In this document: positions 9,746 to 21,490 of the stretch, piece after piece
Position numbering within the stretch: position 1 is the stretch's first letter
How the letters are laid out: every line of letters starts with the position of its first letter
Source: Macrocybe gigantea
Lineage: Eukaryota; Basidiomycota; Agaricomycetes; Agaricales; Callistosporiaceae
Length of the DNA stretch: 64,000 nt
Direction of reading: 5' to 3'
NCBI GenBank assembly: GCA_011319805.1
Contig: SJRY01000225.1
Coordinates: 159,589-223,588, forward strand
The notes under the pieces: model-generated
What the model was told of the DNA's origin: nothing
Seen by the model: only the letters and a program-made list of their open reading frames with translations
Database searches by the model: none
Made by a program: the position numbers and the translations under genes

Positions 9746-10404
9746 GGTGGCAGCAGTCCACACATGCCACTCAGGCCATGTTTGGCCATGTTGACATGTG
9801 GGCTGTGGGAGGGTGCACGTGTGTGCAGCGGGCGTACTTGGATGACATTGTGCAGCCGCAGCATGCAGGCGGGGGTGGAAGGGGTAGCAAGCATCCTTGC
9901 TTGCCCTTGGACATGGCGGCAGTATGCAGCGGGGAATAGGGGAAGGCGCGTAGTTGGGCAGGCAGGAGCGGGAGCGGTGCTGGGGCCCACACCAGTATTG
10001 GGCAGTCGCGGGCATGTAGGCATGGGCAACGACCTTGCACCCGTGGCAGCATTGGGTTGGGGGTATGTTGTGGAAAGCAGTACAAAGAACTCTAAAAAAA
10101 AAATACAGAACTGCAAAAAAGAAAGGCAGCAGTGCTCACCCCATTGCAGGTAGGTTGCTGTGCAGCTGGGGAGCAGACATCCAGCAGGTGTGACCTCTGC
10201 CATGAGCGAAACCCAGCACATGCCAGGGAATTGCTTGGGCCATGTGCAGAGGGCTGCCGGTCACTGTGGTGGTGGTTCTGCTGGAAGGGGGCCTGCGGGG
10301 CTCATGCCCATTTTCCCACCCATGTATCACATGACAAAATGGCGGCGCGACCTTGGTTGCTGAAAAGATCATGATCGCAATAAGGAAAAAAAACCTCTTC
10401 AGCC
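9746..10404. other. Low-complexity GC-rich spacer
   Basis: G/C- and GT-rich sequence inside KDZ1 with no recognisable domain on either strand. The last 100 bp (near ACATGACAAAATGGCGGCG) could hold the promoter of the downstream gene; no clear TATA box is visible. Confidence 0.5.
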
Positions 10405-11734
10405 ATGACGAAGCAATCCCAGTCTTACCAGCAGAAGGCCCAGACATTTCAGATATTTGAGGCCATCGAGAAATCAGCCTTTCTGCAAGATCTTCTTATT
10501 TCTGCCACCTCCCCATCCTAAAAAGACTTCTTTATCACCAAACTCATCGCCATACTTCCCGATGCTTTTGCTGGACATTCCAAGCAGCCCCAGCAGTTGT
10601 TTGATATTATGACAACTTGGTTCGGCAAATTTGAGGATGCTTCTTCCAAATTCACTTCAGTTGGTGAAGCCCTCAAGCAAAGGCGAGAGTATTTTCTCCA
10701 TAATCGCAAAGCAAAACTCGCTTTCATAGACAGGATTGGCCTTAATTGGTCTCCTGTTGACAGGGACCAGTATTTGGGCTCCATCCAAAGAGTCTATTTA
10801 CGAAAGCACAACACACCATATCCCCTAGAGACCTTTGGATTTGCGAATCACAGGAGATAGATAATAAATGGTGAAAGCATCTCAAGAAGCATCAACCTGA
10901 TAAACGACAAGGACCAAAGAAGATCCACCATGTTGATCTCAGCCAACTTGCTCTTGACATTGGCCCCAATGAGAGTGTTCTTATCTATGATGAGGATACT
11001 GGCAAGCTCGTCATGGTCATCCTTCGCAATTTCTGTGGCAATGCTGGTTTATTGCACCACATCTTGAAAGTTATTCTAGAGGCTGTCCAATATCGCAAGA
11101 GTATCTGAGTAAGTGTTTGAAAACCCTTTTTATCCAAAAAGCTCATTAAGTTCTGTTAGCTTGAAGATACAGGCAAGCTCATTCAGATCAGTTATTCAGC
11201 TAGGGCCCTTAGCAGACCTTCTATTGCTTGGGCTAAAAACCTTCTTTCCAAATGACTCTCACCTGATTTGATTGATCACTTAGATTGTGAATCAGCCCAC
11301 ATTTTCTCCCTCTTTTGGATGCTCATTCGCAAGAGACTCCCTTCTGAGATGTCAGATAATATCGTGTCTTGGCTCGCAAAAACTTCAATTCCCTGAATGA
11401 ACAAGGATGCTTTACTGCAGTTTGGGGAGGACAATAGTGTGGGAGAGATAGAGCTCGATATCGCTGGAAGGCTTTTCAAGTTTTGGGAAGCAGAGTTTGC
11501 TCCTCCTGCTGGAGGTATGGCTACTAATTATGCTAGGTGTGATTTCCTAGTGCTATCTTCAGTTAGCTCTACTAAACCAATTATGCAGGCATGTGCATCA
11601 TGAACATCAGCCCCACAAATTTGCTATCTCTTGGATGATAGGCCAATCACTTCCAAGCAATGGGGGTGGCCACTTCTACAATGCAAGCTATCGGATATGA
11701 GTTCAGGCCAGTCCTGACCTTGTGGTGGCTTGGC
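10405..11734 (+). pseudogene. KDZ1 second gene (unknown), 5' part
   Basis: Starts MTKQSQSYQQKAQTF and stays readable for about 400 codons with a few stops. Blocks: KLIAILPDAFAGHSKQPQQL, FGKFEDASSKF, FIDRIGLNWSPVDRDQYLGS, then DIGPNESVLIYDEDTGKLV and IPMNKD-adjacent segments. A short GTAAGT...TTAG intron fits at 11109-11159 and another near 11538-11588. It is cut at 11734 by the LINE insertion and continues at 18128. I do not recognise the family. It contains no transposase catalytic signature that I can see. Confidence 0.5.
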
Positions 11735-11749
11735 AGCCTAATCATTGGC
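11735..11749. repeat. LINE copy 1 target-site duplication, left
   Basis: AGCCTAATCATTGGC here and again at 18113-18127 after the poly-A. Joining the flanks restores the reading of the interrupted gene (PNHWHGTS). 15 bp is typical for target-primed LINE insertion. Confidence 0.95.
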
Positions 11750-11948
11750 CGGCGCTTCTCTTTCCACAACCCCCACTTGTAAACAACTGTAAACAACTCT
11801 CACAAATCGCACTCCTCGTTCTACGGTGATGACACTTGGGACGATCTTTGATCAGGTTGCAGATCTGGATACCTATATCCTTGAGCACTCCCCGTTTTTA
11901 AAATCGCGAAAATCGGCTGAAAATCCACCGATTTATTAGAGTTTTTCG
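11750..11948 (+). other. LINE 5' UTR
   Basis: About 200 bp before the probable original ORF1 start. The first bases (CGGCGCTTCTCTTTCC) match the 5' end of LINE copy 2 (reverse complement of 24385-24402), so this is a true full-length 5' end. An internal pol II promoter is expected here but cannot be identified. Confidence 0.75.
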
Positions 11949-13814
11949 ATGAGCGACGATCCGCTCAATATTGTCGGCAGTGGTGGACCTCCACCACTAA
12001 ATCCCCACCCGGGTCAGACCCCCTCTGGTCCTTCTTGATCCCCTGCTCCACTCCCAGCTCGCTCTGGAGACAGGAGCCTCCTCTTTCAAGGCGGCGACGG
12101 CCTTATGGACACCGATGATGCTGGCCCTTCTAATACTGGCGGGTCTGCCAAACCCACTGTGCCCCCCTCTCCATCGATGCTGTCCACTGAGGCAGCTTAC
12201 AATGACAATTCTATCGGGATAGCGATCTTTCCAGAAGGACATCGGTTCCTTCACGGTGAAGCGAAGGCCACTACCGAGTGCCTCGCTGCCCTCAAGGATT
12301 GGATCCTTAAGGTCGGCAAAGCCTCTGTCTCCATTCCGGCGGGCTACCAGTTTGCCATTGCTGAGGGTATTGCGGCCCTGGTCACCACTGCTGGCGATGT
12401 CAACATATTTTCCGTCCCTACATTGGAGGGACCTCAGCATCAACTTGGTGCGCACTTGCAGAGTATTGTGAACGCGCACCTTCCCTCTCGCGGGAAGTCG
12501 ACCCACTTTGCCGACCCTGCCACTCACCACTCTCCTTCTGGTACTGTGCGACCGGAGGACTCTCATTCGAATCAGGGCGCTCCTCCCCCGAAACCGGCTC
12601 AGAACCCGAACCGCCCTCCTCCACCCCCTCGCGCACAATCTCGTTCCCGGACCCCTGGACGTGGACTGCCCCCCCCGGTCAATAGGGCTACTCGCCCATC
12701 TTCCGGCAAGCGCTCTTATGCGCAAGCCTTGGCCCAACCAGCCAATACTCCTGCCGAGGCTATTGTAGCCCTGGCAAAAACATTTCCACACCTCCCTGCT
12801 GAGAAGATTGTCTCCTTGCAAAAGGAAGCAACCGGAGAGCCATCGGGACCACCCAAGAAGAAGGCGAAGTCCACCTCTCATGGACCGTCCCGGCGTAATG
12901 TCCGGGTCAGTTATTCTTTCCCAGGCGACAATGACTCCGTTGCTGCTGGAGCTCTCCTGAATGCCCTTAATAGGGCATTGACTACTGGCAAGTCCTGGAT
13001 TCGCTGCGAATCCATCCAGGATCACTCTGCCTCCTCATTCTCCTGTTTGATGACGAGGGTGGCTTCTCTGAAAGACCTTGGCATTTTGCGCGAGGCTGCT
13101 CTCCGCTGTGCTCCGGCAGGTTCTACTGTCGAGCTAGCTATTCCGATGAGCATTTCCTATTTGAAACTGCTTGACGTGCCCTACTTCAACACTAATGGCA
13201 GTATTATCACTGCTTGGCAAGCTTATGAGATTCTCCGAGATTCTTCATTCTCGGATCTCATTACTCTCATTGGAGTTCCACGTGTTATGCGCAACTCTAA
13301 AAATTCTGATACTGCAACCGTCTGGTTCAATATCGAAGACACGTCAACTGGCCAGAATGTTAAAGTTCTGGACAATTGCACCGTCATGGTCAGGAACTGG
13401 CGCTGCCGATTCAAGGCCACTCTCTCTTCGCTGGGAGTTCCTCTCTGTGAACGCTGTTGGCGCTGGGGGCACTCAGCTCTTAAGTGCAACCAGCAGTCCC
13501 TTCGCTGTCCGCTCTGTGGGGAATCCCACAGAAAAGAACACCACCGCACCCTGGCGTCCTGCTGTAAGGCACGACCCAAGGCCAACCCTCCTCGTGAGGG
13601 CACGCCGGCAGGTCAACCCTGCCCCCATCCTCCGAAGTGTCTCAGCTGTAGCCGAGACCACTCCACTGATGACCGGAAGTGCCCCTTCTGGAAGAACTGC
13701 TTTGATCCCGAGTGGATCAAACAACACTATCAGCTGGTACGTGATCGAACACGATCAAGTCCCAAATGTTCTAATGCCTCCCTGCAGCATAATGCAGAGG
13801 CCGATGCATCATGA
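11949..13814 (+). CDS. LINE ORF1 nucleic-acid-binding protein
   Basis: The clean frame starts at 12105 (569 codons). The probable original start is the in-frame ATG at 11949 (MSDDPLNIVG), since LINE copy 2 begins MSDDLLNIIG and continues through; here a TGA near 12036 separates the two. The protein has a Pro/Ser-rich middle (residues ~140-215 of the 569), a globular part, and C-terminal zinc knuckles near residue 447 (CERCWRWGHSALKC) with Cys/His clusters near 467 (CPLCGESHRKEH) and 511 (CLSCSRDHSTDDRKC). This is typical of Tad1/I-type ORF1 proteins that coat the RNA. Its TGA stop overlaps the ORF2 start as ATGA. Confidence 0.9.
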
Positions 13815-16800
13815 GCGACACCTCCAGTGGATCAGCCCCGGCTATTGTCCCTGGGCCAGGCGGACGCTCTTTGATTTCTTCGTTTCGTATTTTCTCTCAA
13901 AATGTAAATAGGAAATATGTACATATGGACATGCTCCTCTCTACTCTTGGAGAGGATTATGATATTTTGTTTTTCCAAGAGCCCGCTTGGAATCTCATAA
14001 GACATGCTCCATCTGCCCACAATGTTGAGGGTGAGGCAGTAATTGGTGGTCCCACTCATCCGGATTGGACCTGCATTGTCTGCCGATCATCTCTCGAGGA
14101 TCCTCCTCGGGTTATGGCCTATGTACATAACAGGCTTCGTCGCCTGCATCCATCTCTCCATCGTGACCTAGTTGATAGTCGCGATCTTATGATTGTTAGC
14201 TTTGCCACCCCTGGCGAGCCTCTCTTTCTCACTAATGCCTACTCTGATGTGGACGCTAGCACCATCCGTCTCCTGCATGATTGTGCGGAGCGTCCCGATT
14301 TCCCCAACTTGAGTTACCTCGGAGGGGACTTCAATTGTCATTATGAACTCTGGGATGGAGTCCATAATTCGCAGTGCTCTCGAGGAGAGATGCTGTGTAA
14401 TACAGCTCTTGATCTTGGTCTAGAATGGTCAGAACCCAGCAATCCTGGGCCGACATTCATTTCACATAATCCCGAGCTCCGGCCCTCGGTTATTGATTTG
14501 ATGTTTATTCCCATTGATAGTGTGGATTGTCATCCTCGCATTGTCGATGCGCTCAAGTTGACATCAGACCATGTTCCGCTGTCGCTTGTGTTAGATGTTC
14601 CCCTGCTTGACTTATCTGTCCGGCATCGAACGCTAAACAAAGACAGTGTGCCGGAGTTTATCTCTGACATTGCTGCTGATCTTCTTGGGATGGACATAGT
14701 CCCTATCGATACTAACAACGACCTCGAACGTGTCTTGGTGACACTCTCGAAGGCCATTGACCGAGCTTGGAACCTTCATTCTAAGGAATGCAAGCTTTCG
14801 AAACAGAGCAAAGGTTGGTGGAACTAGCATTGCTCTGAGACCCTTGATACTTTCAGGCAAACCCATACTGAAAGGGATCATCGCATCTGGCAGCGAGCTG
14901 TCAAAGATGCTAAACGTGCCTTCTTTGATCAGCGGATCAAAGAGGTTGCCGAGAAATCTCGTCATCCATGGGACCTAGCTGCATGGACAAAGCAGAGACC
15001 CCTACCTGATTATGAAGCTATCTCGTTCCAGGGACAGCCTTGTAATTCTATCGAAGCACTTTGGAATGCGCTTGATAAGTCTTATAATGCTGCGTCTGAT
15101 CGCACAGTTAATTTGGATCGCCTCAACGATCTTGAAGCGCATCCAGTACAGGACTGGGTCCCGTTCTCTGCTACTGAGCTCCGAGAGTCCTTAGAGCCCT
15201 GTAGCAATACGTCGGCACCAGGACTAGACCATCTGTCTTGGAACCACATCAAACAGCTGGTGAAATTTCCTCACATAGCTGCATTTATCTTGAACATTGC
15301 AAATGCATGTTTAGATCTGGGGCATTGGCCCTCTTACTTCAAGCAGAGCTTGTCGGTTATCATTCCGAAACCTGGCAAACCTGCATATGATACCCCAAAA
15401 GCTTTTCGTCCGATTGTGCTTTTGAATACCCTCGGCAAGCTTGTCGAGAAGATGCTGGCGTGGCGTATGTAGTACGAAGCAACCAAATTTGCTGTTTTCA
15501 ATCTGAAACAGTTCAGCGGTATCCATCAGAATTCAACTGAGGATGCCGGAGTCTTCCTTACCCACATTATCTGTCAAGGATGGTCTAGGGGCTTCAAAAC
15601 GAGTGTCATCGCTTTTGATGTTGCTCAATATTTCCCCTCACTTAACCACCGTATGTTAGTGAGGATTCTTCAACATGGAGGCTTTGCACGACAGGTGTCA
15701 AAGTTCTTTGAATCATATCTCGTTGGGCGCAAGACTTCCTATGCCTGGCGCAGCGCTATCTCTCCAGACTTCAATGCTGATGTTGGGGTTGGTCAAGGCT
15801 CTGCTCTCTCTCCAGTATTGTCAGTGCTTTACTTAGCGCCGGTGCTGAAATTATATCAGAAAGCTGGTGACATGCCAGTTATCATGTGATTCGTCGATGA
15901 TGGACTGATTATTGCTCAGTCCAAATCCACAGTGGACAATGTCCCGAAACTGCAGAGGGCGTATGCACTTGTGCACAACCTCTTCATTGACTTTGGCCTT
16001 GTTGTAGAACACAACAAAACTGAACTACAGCATTTTTCGTGCAATAGTGCAGACCCTCGTCCGTCTATTGACTTGGGATTTGCTCCGTTCACGGGCAATA
16101 CCCCCCTTCGACCCAAGGAGGTCTGGTGATACCTTGGTTTCTTTTTGGACGCCCGCCTCTCGTTTAAGGAGCACATTCACTTCTATGCTACAAAGGCCCT
16201 GACTACGGCCAGAGCCTTTCAGATGTTAGGCAACTCTGTCCGAGGCTTATTCCCTCAACAGAAACACATCCTTTACCTGTCGTGCACGCGTCCAATCACA
16301 ATGTATGGCTGTTTATTATGGAACTTCAATGGCATGTGTAACATTGCACTGTTGAAACAACTACGCCAGATGCAGCGTAAAGCTTGCATCTGGATTAATG
16401 GACAGTTCCGCACCACTCCCGAGGGTGCGGCTGAGATGATGGCCTGTGTCGAACCTATCGGCGGGTTCATCAAAAGGTTGAAAGTCGGGTCCTCTGCCCA
16501 CCTCGCCAATTCCAATCTAAGACATGCTCTCAGATTAATCAGTACGCCTGCCTCAGCTGGGGGTGACCCATCTAAAGTGAGAAATCTCACTGCTCTATCA
16601 GACAGGCAGTGGTCTGTGCTCAAGTCCCCTCTCAAGGATCTGGTGGATCTGAAACCACCACTCTTTTTAACCACGGATTATTTTGCTGATGCAAATAACC
16701 CAGGCAGGTGGCTTGTCGACGAGTTTGGCAGTCACTTTGAGATCCATAAGCTACTTGGCTGAGACGAGGACTCGGTAAAAGCTTATCGTGCATCGCTGGA

Positions 16801-17719
16801 TCAGACACTTGCTCAGTGTTCAATCCAACATGATTGCTCTTATGTGAGTAGTGATGGCTCCGTGCCCACGAAAGCGGAAGTGCCCTTCAAGCAGTCTGTT
16901 GCTGCTTCACATGTGTATCGTGAGGGCAGACTGGTCTCTGAAATTTGTCAGCTGGTTGGCAAAGCAACGAGTGACAATGCTGAGCTTATTGGATTGCGAA
17001 TGGCAATCCAAAAGGCCATCACACAAGATGGAGTTAATTCTGTCGTGTGTTTTTTGGACTCGATGAATGCAATCAATCGCATCATCGATTGTAATCCTCA
17101 CTCTGTGCAGTCGCATTCTATTGCACTGTGCAGATCATTGAAAGCTTGGCTCTCAGAAACTGAGCAGCGCCGGATTAACTTCTGGCACGTCCCTTCTAAA
17201 TGGAAGTGGATAATACAAGCCGAAGCTCACGAGTTTGCTCGGAGCCTCGACGTCCCCCTGGGGATCCGTCCCCTCTTTACCACCGATGGCCTTCAAAAGG
17301 AGGCTGATGATGATATGCATAACACTTGGTTCCAGAATTCTGGGAACAAGAAATATATTGGTGCTTCCACGTTTCGTTTTCATGAAGCAGGAAAGCCAAA
17401 TTCCTATGAACGACCCTCTCGGAAGAGAATGGGCTTCATGAAGCTTGTGACAGACAATGGGCTTTATGCTCACTGTGCACGACTTGCATGCGGCCATGCC
17501 CCGATCAATGCGTATCGGGCACGGTTTAATTTTGTGGAGAGCGACTTATGCTCTTGCGGACGAGGGCCCGAAGACTCCGTCCATGTCATGACTCAGTGCT
17601 GCAACTGGCACAGGCCAACTGAACGCCAGTTCGATGCATTTGTGCATCACTGGTTTATTAAGTATCTCGCGTCCAACAAGGCAGTGGGAGCTTTTATCCC
17701 GGATCCAGGCAGCGGGTGA
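13811..17719 (+). pseudogene. LINE ORF2: endonuclease, reverse transcriptase, RNase H
   Basis: One frame of about 1300 codons with no frameshift but five internal stops: TAG at 14825 and 15470, TGA at 15887, 16127 and 16760. All can arise from CAG or CGA by a single C-to-T change. Domains: AP endonuclease with SQNVNR, FFQEP (~54), GDFNCH (~172) and SDH (~251); RT with IPKPGKP (~516), AFDVAQYFP (~601), GQGSALSP (~658) and FVDD (~693, directly after a stop); RNase H with SSDGS (~1011), AELIGL (~1055) and FLDSMN (~1079); and a C-terminal C-x-C...H...C motif (CSCGRGPEDSVHVMTQC, ~1246). The ATG at 13811 overlaps the ORF1 stop (ATGA), suggesting coupled translation. Confidence 0.93.
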
Positions 17720-18112
17720 CTGCCATTCTGTAGCGGAGATTGCCTGGGGCAACCTAGGCAATCCTAAAGCAGCAGGACCAGTGACCGAAGCGCTGATCGA
17801 GCACTATGTGAAGCGCAAACTTCACGACAGCATCCGTTATAGGTCCTTTTGGACCTTTTACGTGGAATTGACCACATCCGGCCCTTCAGGGCTGGGGGAC
17901 GGGGCTCTAGCAAGTGAGTACACATGAGCTCGAGTTGTGTAGCTCGAGCGCAGGCACGAGAGAGCAGGGCAGTGCAGCCCTCTATGTATTTTCCTTCAGT
18001 CTGGTTTGGATCGGACTCATCGTATTTATAGTAGGTACCGGCATATAGTTACAAGCGGACTGCCATCATGCACCGCTATATAAATTGTTGATTTAAAAAA
18101 AAAAAAAAAAAA
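17720..18112 (+). other. LINE 3' UTR and poly-A tail
   Basis: About 375 bp, ending GCTATATAAATTGTTGATTT and then 19 A. The last ~90 bp are shared by the other LINE copies and by the SINE-like element at 26208-27537, so they are probably the RT recognition tail. Confidence 0.9.
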
Positions 18113-18334
18113 AGCCTAATCATTGGCATGGAACAAGCCTTCAGAACTATGACCCAAACACTCTTGCTATTCCCGATATGCACCAGAGTGGTCTAGCGAT
18201 ATTCACTGCCAATCGTCTTGAGGGTCTTTGGACAAAATATGTAGAGGAAGAGATGTCTCTTCAGTAGCTGAGGGAAGAATGGGCAGCTTTTTCTGATGCA
18301 GAATCTGAACATGGTTGTGATGATATATAGTTTT
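18113..18334 (+). pseudogene. KDZ1 second gene (unknown), 3' part
   Basis: Begins with the 15-bp LINE duplication, then continues the gene cut at 11734: GTSLQNYDPNTLAIPDMHQS, FTANRLEGLWTKYVEEE, one TAG, then an acidic end (FSDAESEHGCDD) and stop. Family unknown. Confidence 0.55.
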
Positions 18335-18460
18335 TGCATTGCTCTATATGATACTGATTCATTGAGTCGATATACCTGAGAAGCCCGACAATGCAACATC
18401 GTGTCAGTTGAATAGTCACATGTTTGTTGCACAGCCACAGGTATTGTGACCTCTCCCGAT

Positions 18461-21400
18461 GCCACCGAAGCAAAAGGATACTGGTGTCAACTCTGCTGCT
18501 AGTCTTAAGCAGAAACGAAGCAAACTAACCTTCTGAACACCAACAAATGCTCCTGCAGAGGAGGCTCCTGCTGGACAAGCAAGTTCAAGCAAAAATCGAA
18601 TCATTACTTTGCGAACAAGTACATCTGGTCATCGTGGATATCACACTCATGATTCTCCTGCCACCACCAGCTCCAATCCCAGCTCCAATCCTGATTCTCC
18701 CAATCCTAGTGCTAAGTTGGTTACCAGCTCTGAAGATATGCCTCAGTTGGGTGACCCACTTCCAATCAGTGATAATTTGGCACTCTCTGATGGCGATGGT
18801 GACTCTCCTCCAGCAAGTACTTCTGCAGCTAAGTAAAAACAAAAGAATACAACTACTGTAAGTCAATTATATATGATTTATATATTGTAACTGACAATTA
18901 TAGTCAAAACTTCTGGATTGGCTTGCTTATCGGCAAACTTGCTTAGATGAGTTATTGCGACATGATGGTCAGGCTGGGTCCCTGAATCAACAAACTTGCT
19001 GGAGTTGTAAAAAAGAGGAGGCAACCTGGAAGTGTCTTGATTGTCTTGATGGAGGATTGCTGCGATGTCAGGCATGCTTAATCACAACACATGCCCACCA
19101 TCTCCTACACCGAATCGAGGTGAATCAGGTCCTTTCTTTGTGTTCATCTCTTCTGACTTTTTTTAGTAGAAATGGAATGGATTTTTTTTTCAGAAGTCCT
19201 CGCTCCATGATGTGGGGCTTCGGATTCAGCTTGGTCATGATGGAGACAAATGCATCTCACCTATACCAGGCCCAAGTTCATTTACAGTCATCGACACCTC
19301 TGGTATCCATCTTATTTCCATCAATTTCTGTGATTGTCGGAAAAATGGAATTGTTCCACATCACATCCAGCTTTTACATTCTGCATGGTTTTCTGGGACA
19401 TTCAAGTGTCCCAAGGTTGTCTTTACCTTTTGCTGCCTCGATTTCTACCATGAATTAACACTTCAAGGCAAGATCAATGCATATGATTTCTGTCATACCT
19501 TGTACCGACTCACTGATAGTCTGAAGTTGATGAATATAACTGTGAGTCTGCTAATTTTAAGATAAGGACATATACCAATTTTTGAATATCTAGGCATATG
19601 TAAAAGAATTTCATCATATTGCGCGCATCTGGCAGCACTTGTTGATGCTCAAGTGCTCTGGCCATGGTCATGATTCCTTGGGTGTTGTTGCTACATCTGA
19701 GGGTGAAGTTGTGATTGAGTGTCCTGCTTGTCCACATGAGGGGCAGAATTTGCCCAATGATTGGGATTTAAATGATGCAAAAAGGTATGTTATTTTTTTT
19801 GCCATAGACCAAGTTTTGACTTGTCTTAATTATAGTAGCTACATATACATCCAATTTTTGGCCATAGATAGCAATTTCAAATTGTGGCTCAAGGAATGGG
19901 GCATACAAGATCCTGAATTGGCTCCAGGATAGGCATATTTCATTGAAGAAGAGAAATATCAAGCATTTATTAAGGATTATATCGATCAACCTGAGGTAAT
20001 ATCTCTAAAACTTGGATTTCTTTTGTACTAAATATCTTTGCAAAGGTTAATACCTGCCAGTCAGAGCATGATGCATTAGTCTGTGCTGCTGTTCATTCAA
20101 CACCTGGATACAAAGTTACTGGTACAATTCTGGTGATATGTCCATGACATGGACTTGTATGCAGAAATGGAGTAGGGGACTTGCAAAAGGGAGAAAGGTA
20201 GGTGTTATGTCTGATTTTGGTTCGAAATCTACCTAACTAGTGCCAATAGATTCTGCAATATTGATTATGTTGTATTGTCATCGATCAAGGGGGAGAAGCT
20301 GCGGCGCATTGTCTTCACATTTGATATCAGCTGCCAATATTCAAAAAAGTTTCAAGAACGCATTAAGAAGCTGCATCGGGAGTTCCAGATCAATGATGAT
20401 ATGATGGTTGAATTTGCTATTCCCAGCTGGCATATCAATGCTCATGGTGCCGATTGCTGAGCCAACTTTGGCCTCAGTTATTATGAAGGTATTGGCCGCA
20501 CTTGTGGTGAAGAGATTGAAGTTGCATGGGCTGGTACCAATCCATTAGGTGCGAGTACAAGGGAGATGGGTCCTGGTGCATGCCATGACACTCTGAATGG
20601 CCAATGGAGTGGTTTAAATTTCCGGAGGATACTGGTTTTCTGTAATATTGACTTATATTCTTCAAATTCATGTTACTAACAAAGCATGTATGCAGGTCAG
20701 GAGTTTCTCCGACATTTAAAAGAAGCCTTAGACATGCGCACAAAACATCAGCAACTCTTTGATCAATTCACAGCAACATTTAGTAAAGAAACAACAGCTG
20801 CTTGGCAAAATTTAATTGATTCTTGGAAAAATGGAAAATCCCACACAAATCCATACCTTGAGCCAAATTCATGTAAGAAAATGTTTGTTTTCTAATATTT
20901 TATAGTATAACTGGATTAATTGCAGTAACAACTTTACAAGATGTCCAGTTGGAGCTTGCAAAAGCAGATTTGACATCAGTGTCTCAAGGAGAAGTTTCTG
21001 CATATAAAATGAGTTTGACTGCTTTTCTTACAACAGGTTTGGAACTTGAGGAACAACAGTATGTGCTCTATGCAAAGAATACATCTGATTTCTCATCTCA
21101 ATATTTAGATGATTACTATTATATGAAGTGAATGTTATGAAGAAATATGAAATACAAAAGCAGCTTGCCGATCTTGAAGAAAAGTGGGGAATCCTCTTGC
21201 GCCACATTAATCAATGGTGAGAAGCACAGTTGGCTTATATGCCTGCAACTGGCCCACTTATTGCAAATGCAACTGCTGATTTGCTTGCAGCATCACAATC
21301 AGGTGAAGCAAATTCAACACTTGCAGAGAATATTCCTCTATTCCTTCCTTCATCTCTCTCCAACCTCCATGCAACTCCTGGAATGGCTGCAGCTATTTCA

Positions 21401-21490
21401 CGTGAAATACGACTCCACATTGCACAAGCCAATGATGCATTGGCTGATGTCCGCCACCAGTTGTGCACTATTTCAGGTCTCTGTCATTAA
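18461..21490 (+). pseudogene. KDZ-superfamily transposase with CxC2 cysteine cluster
   Basis: A multi-exon plus-strand gene. The N-terminus (MPPKQKDTG, then Ser/Pro-rich) is followed by a CxC2-type cluster at about 18990-19120 (CWSCKKEEATWKCLDC ... CQAC ... HLLHRIE). Further exons carry the KDZ patterns GHDGDKC, FTVIDTSGIH, FCDC, KINAYDF, then FTFDISCQYSKKF (~20310), FAIPSWHINAHG (~20415), GIGRTCGEEIEVAWAGTN and STREMGPGACHDTLN (~20480-20590), and a helical C-terminus (LEEKWGILLRHINQW, ISREIRLHIAQANDALADVR). These match the RNase-H-fold KDZ transposases. Stops at about 19930, 20144 and 20458 mark it as decayed. Several short GT-AG introns fit. It is the transposase of the surrounding KDZ1 element. 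Confidence 0.88.

Larger units (their letters stand above)
11750..18112 (+). mobile_element. LINE copy 1: full-length two-ORF non-LTR retrotransposon (Tad1/I-like)
   Basis: 6.36 kb with a 5' UTR, ORF1 with CCHC motifs, ORF2 with AP-endonuclease, reverse transcriptase and RNase H, a ~375-bp 3' UTR and a 19-A tail, flanked by a 15-bp duplication. The endonuclease-RT-RNase H order fits the Tad1/I group common in fungi. Four further copies of the family are in the window (22166-24402, 25320-27740, 34011-34791, 38211-39148). Five in-frame stops in ORF2 suggest it is dead. Confidence 0.93.

Noticed and set aside
9297..10221. Long open frames of 200 or more codons on both strands
   Set aside because: They follow a 60-bp GC-rich minisatellite; the predicted proteins are low-complexity Ala/Pro/His repeats with no domain.
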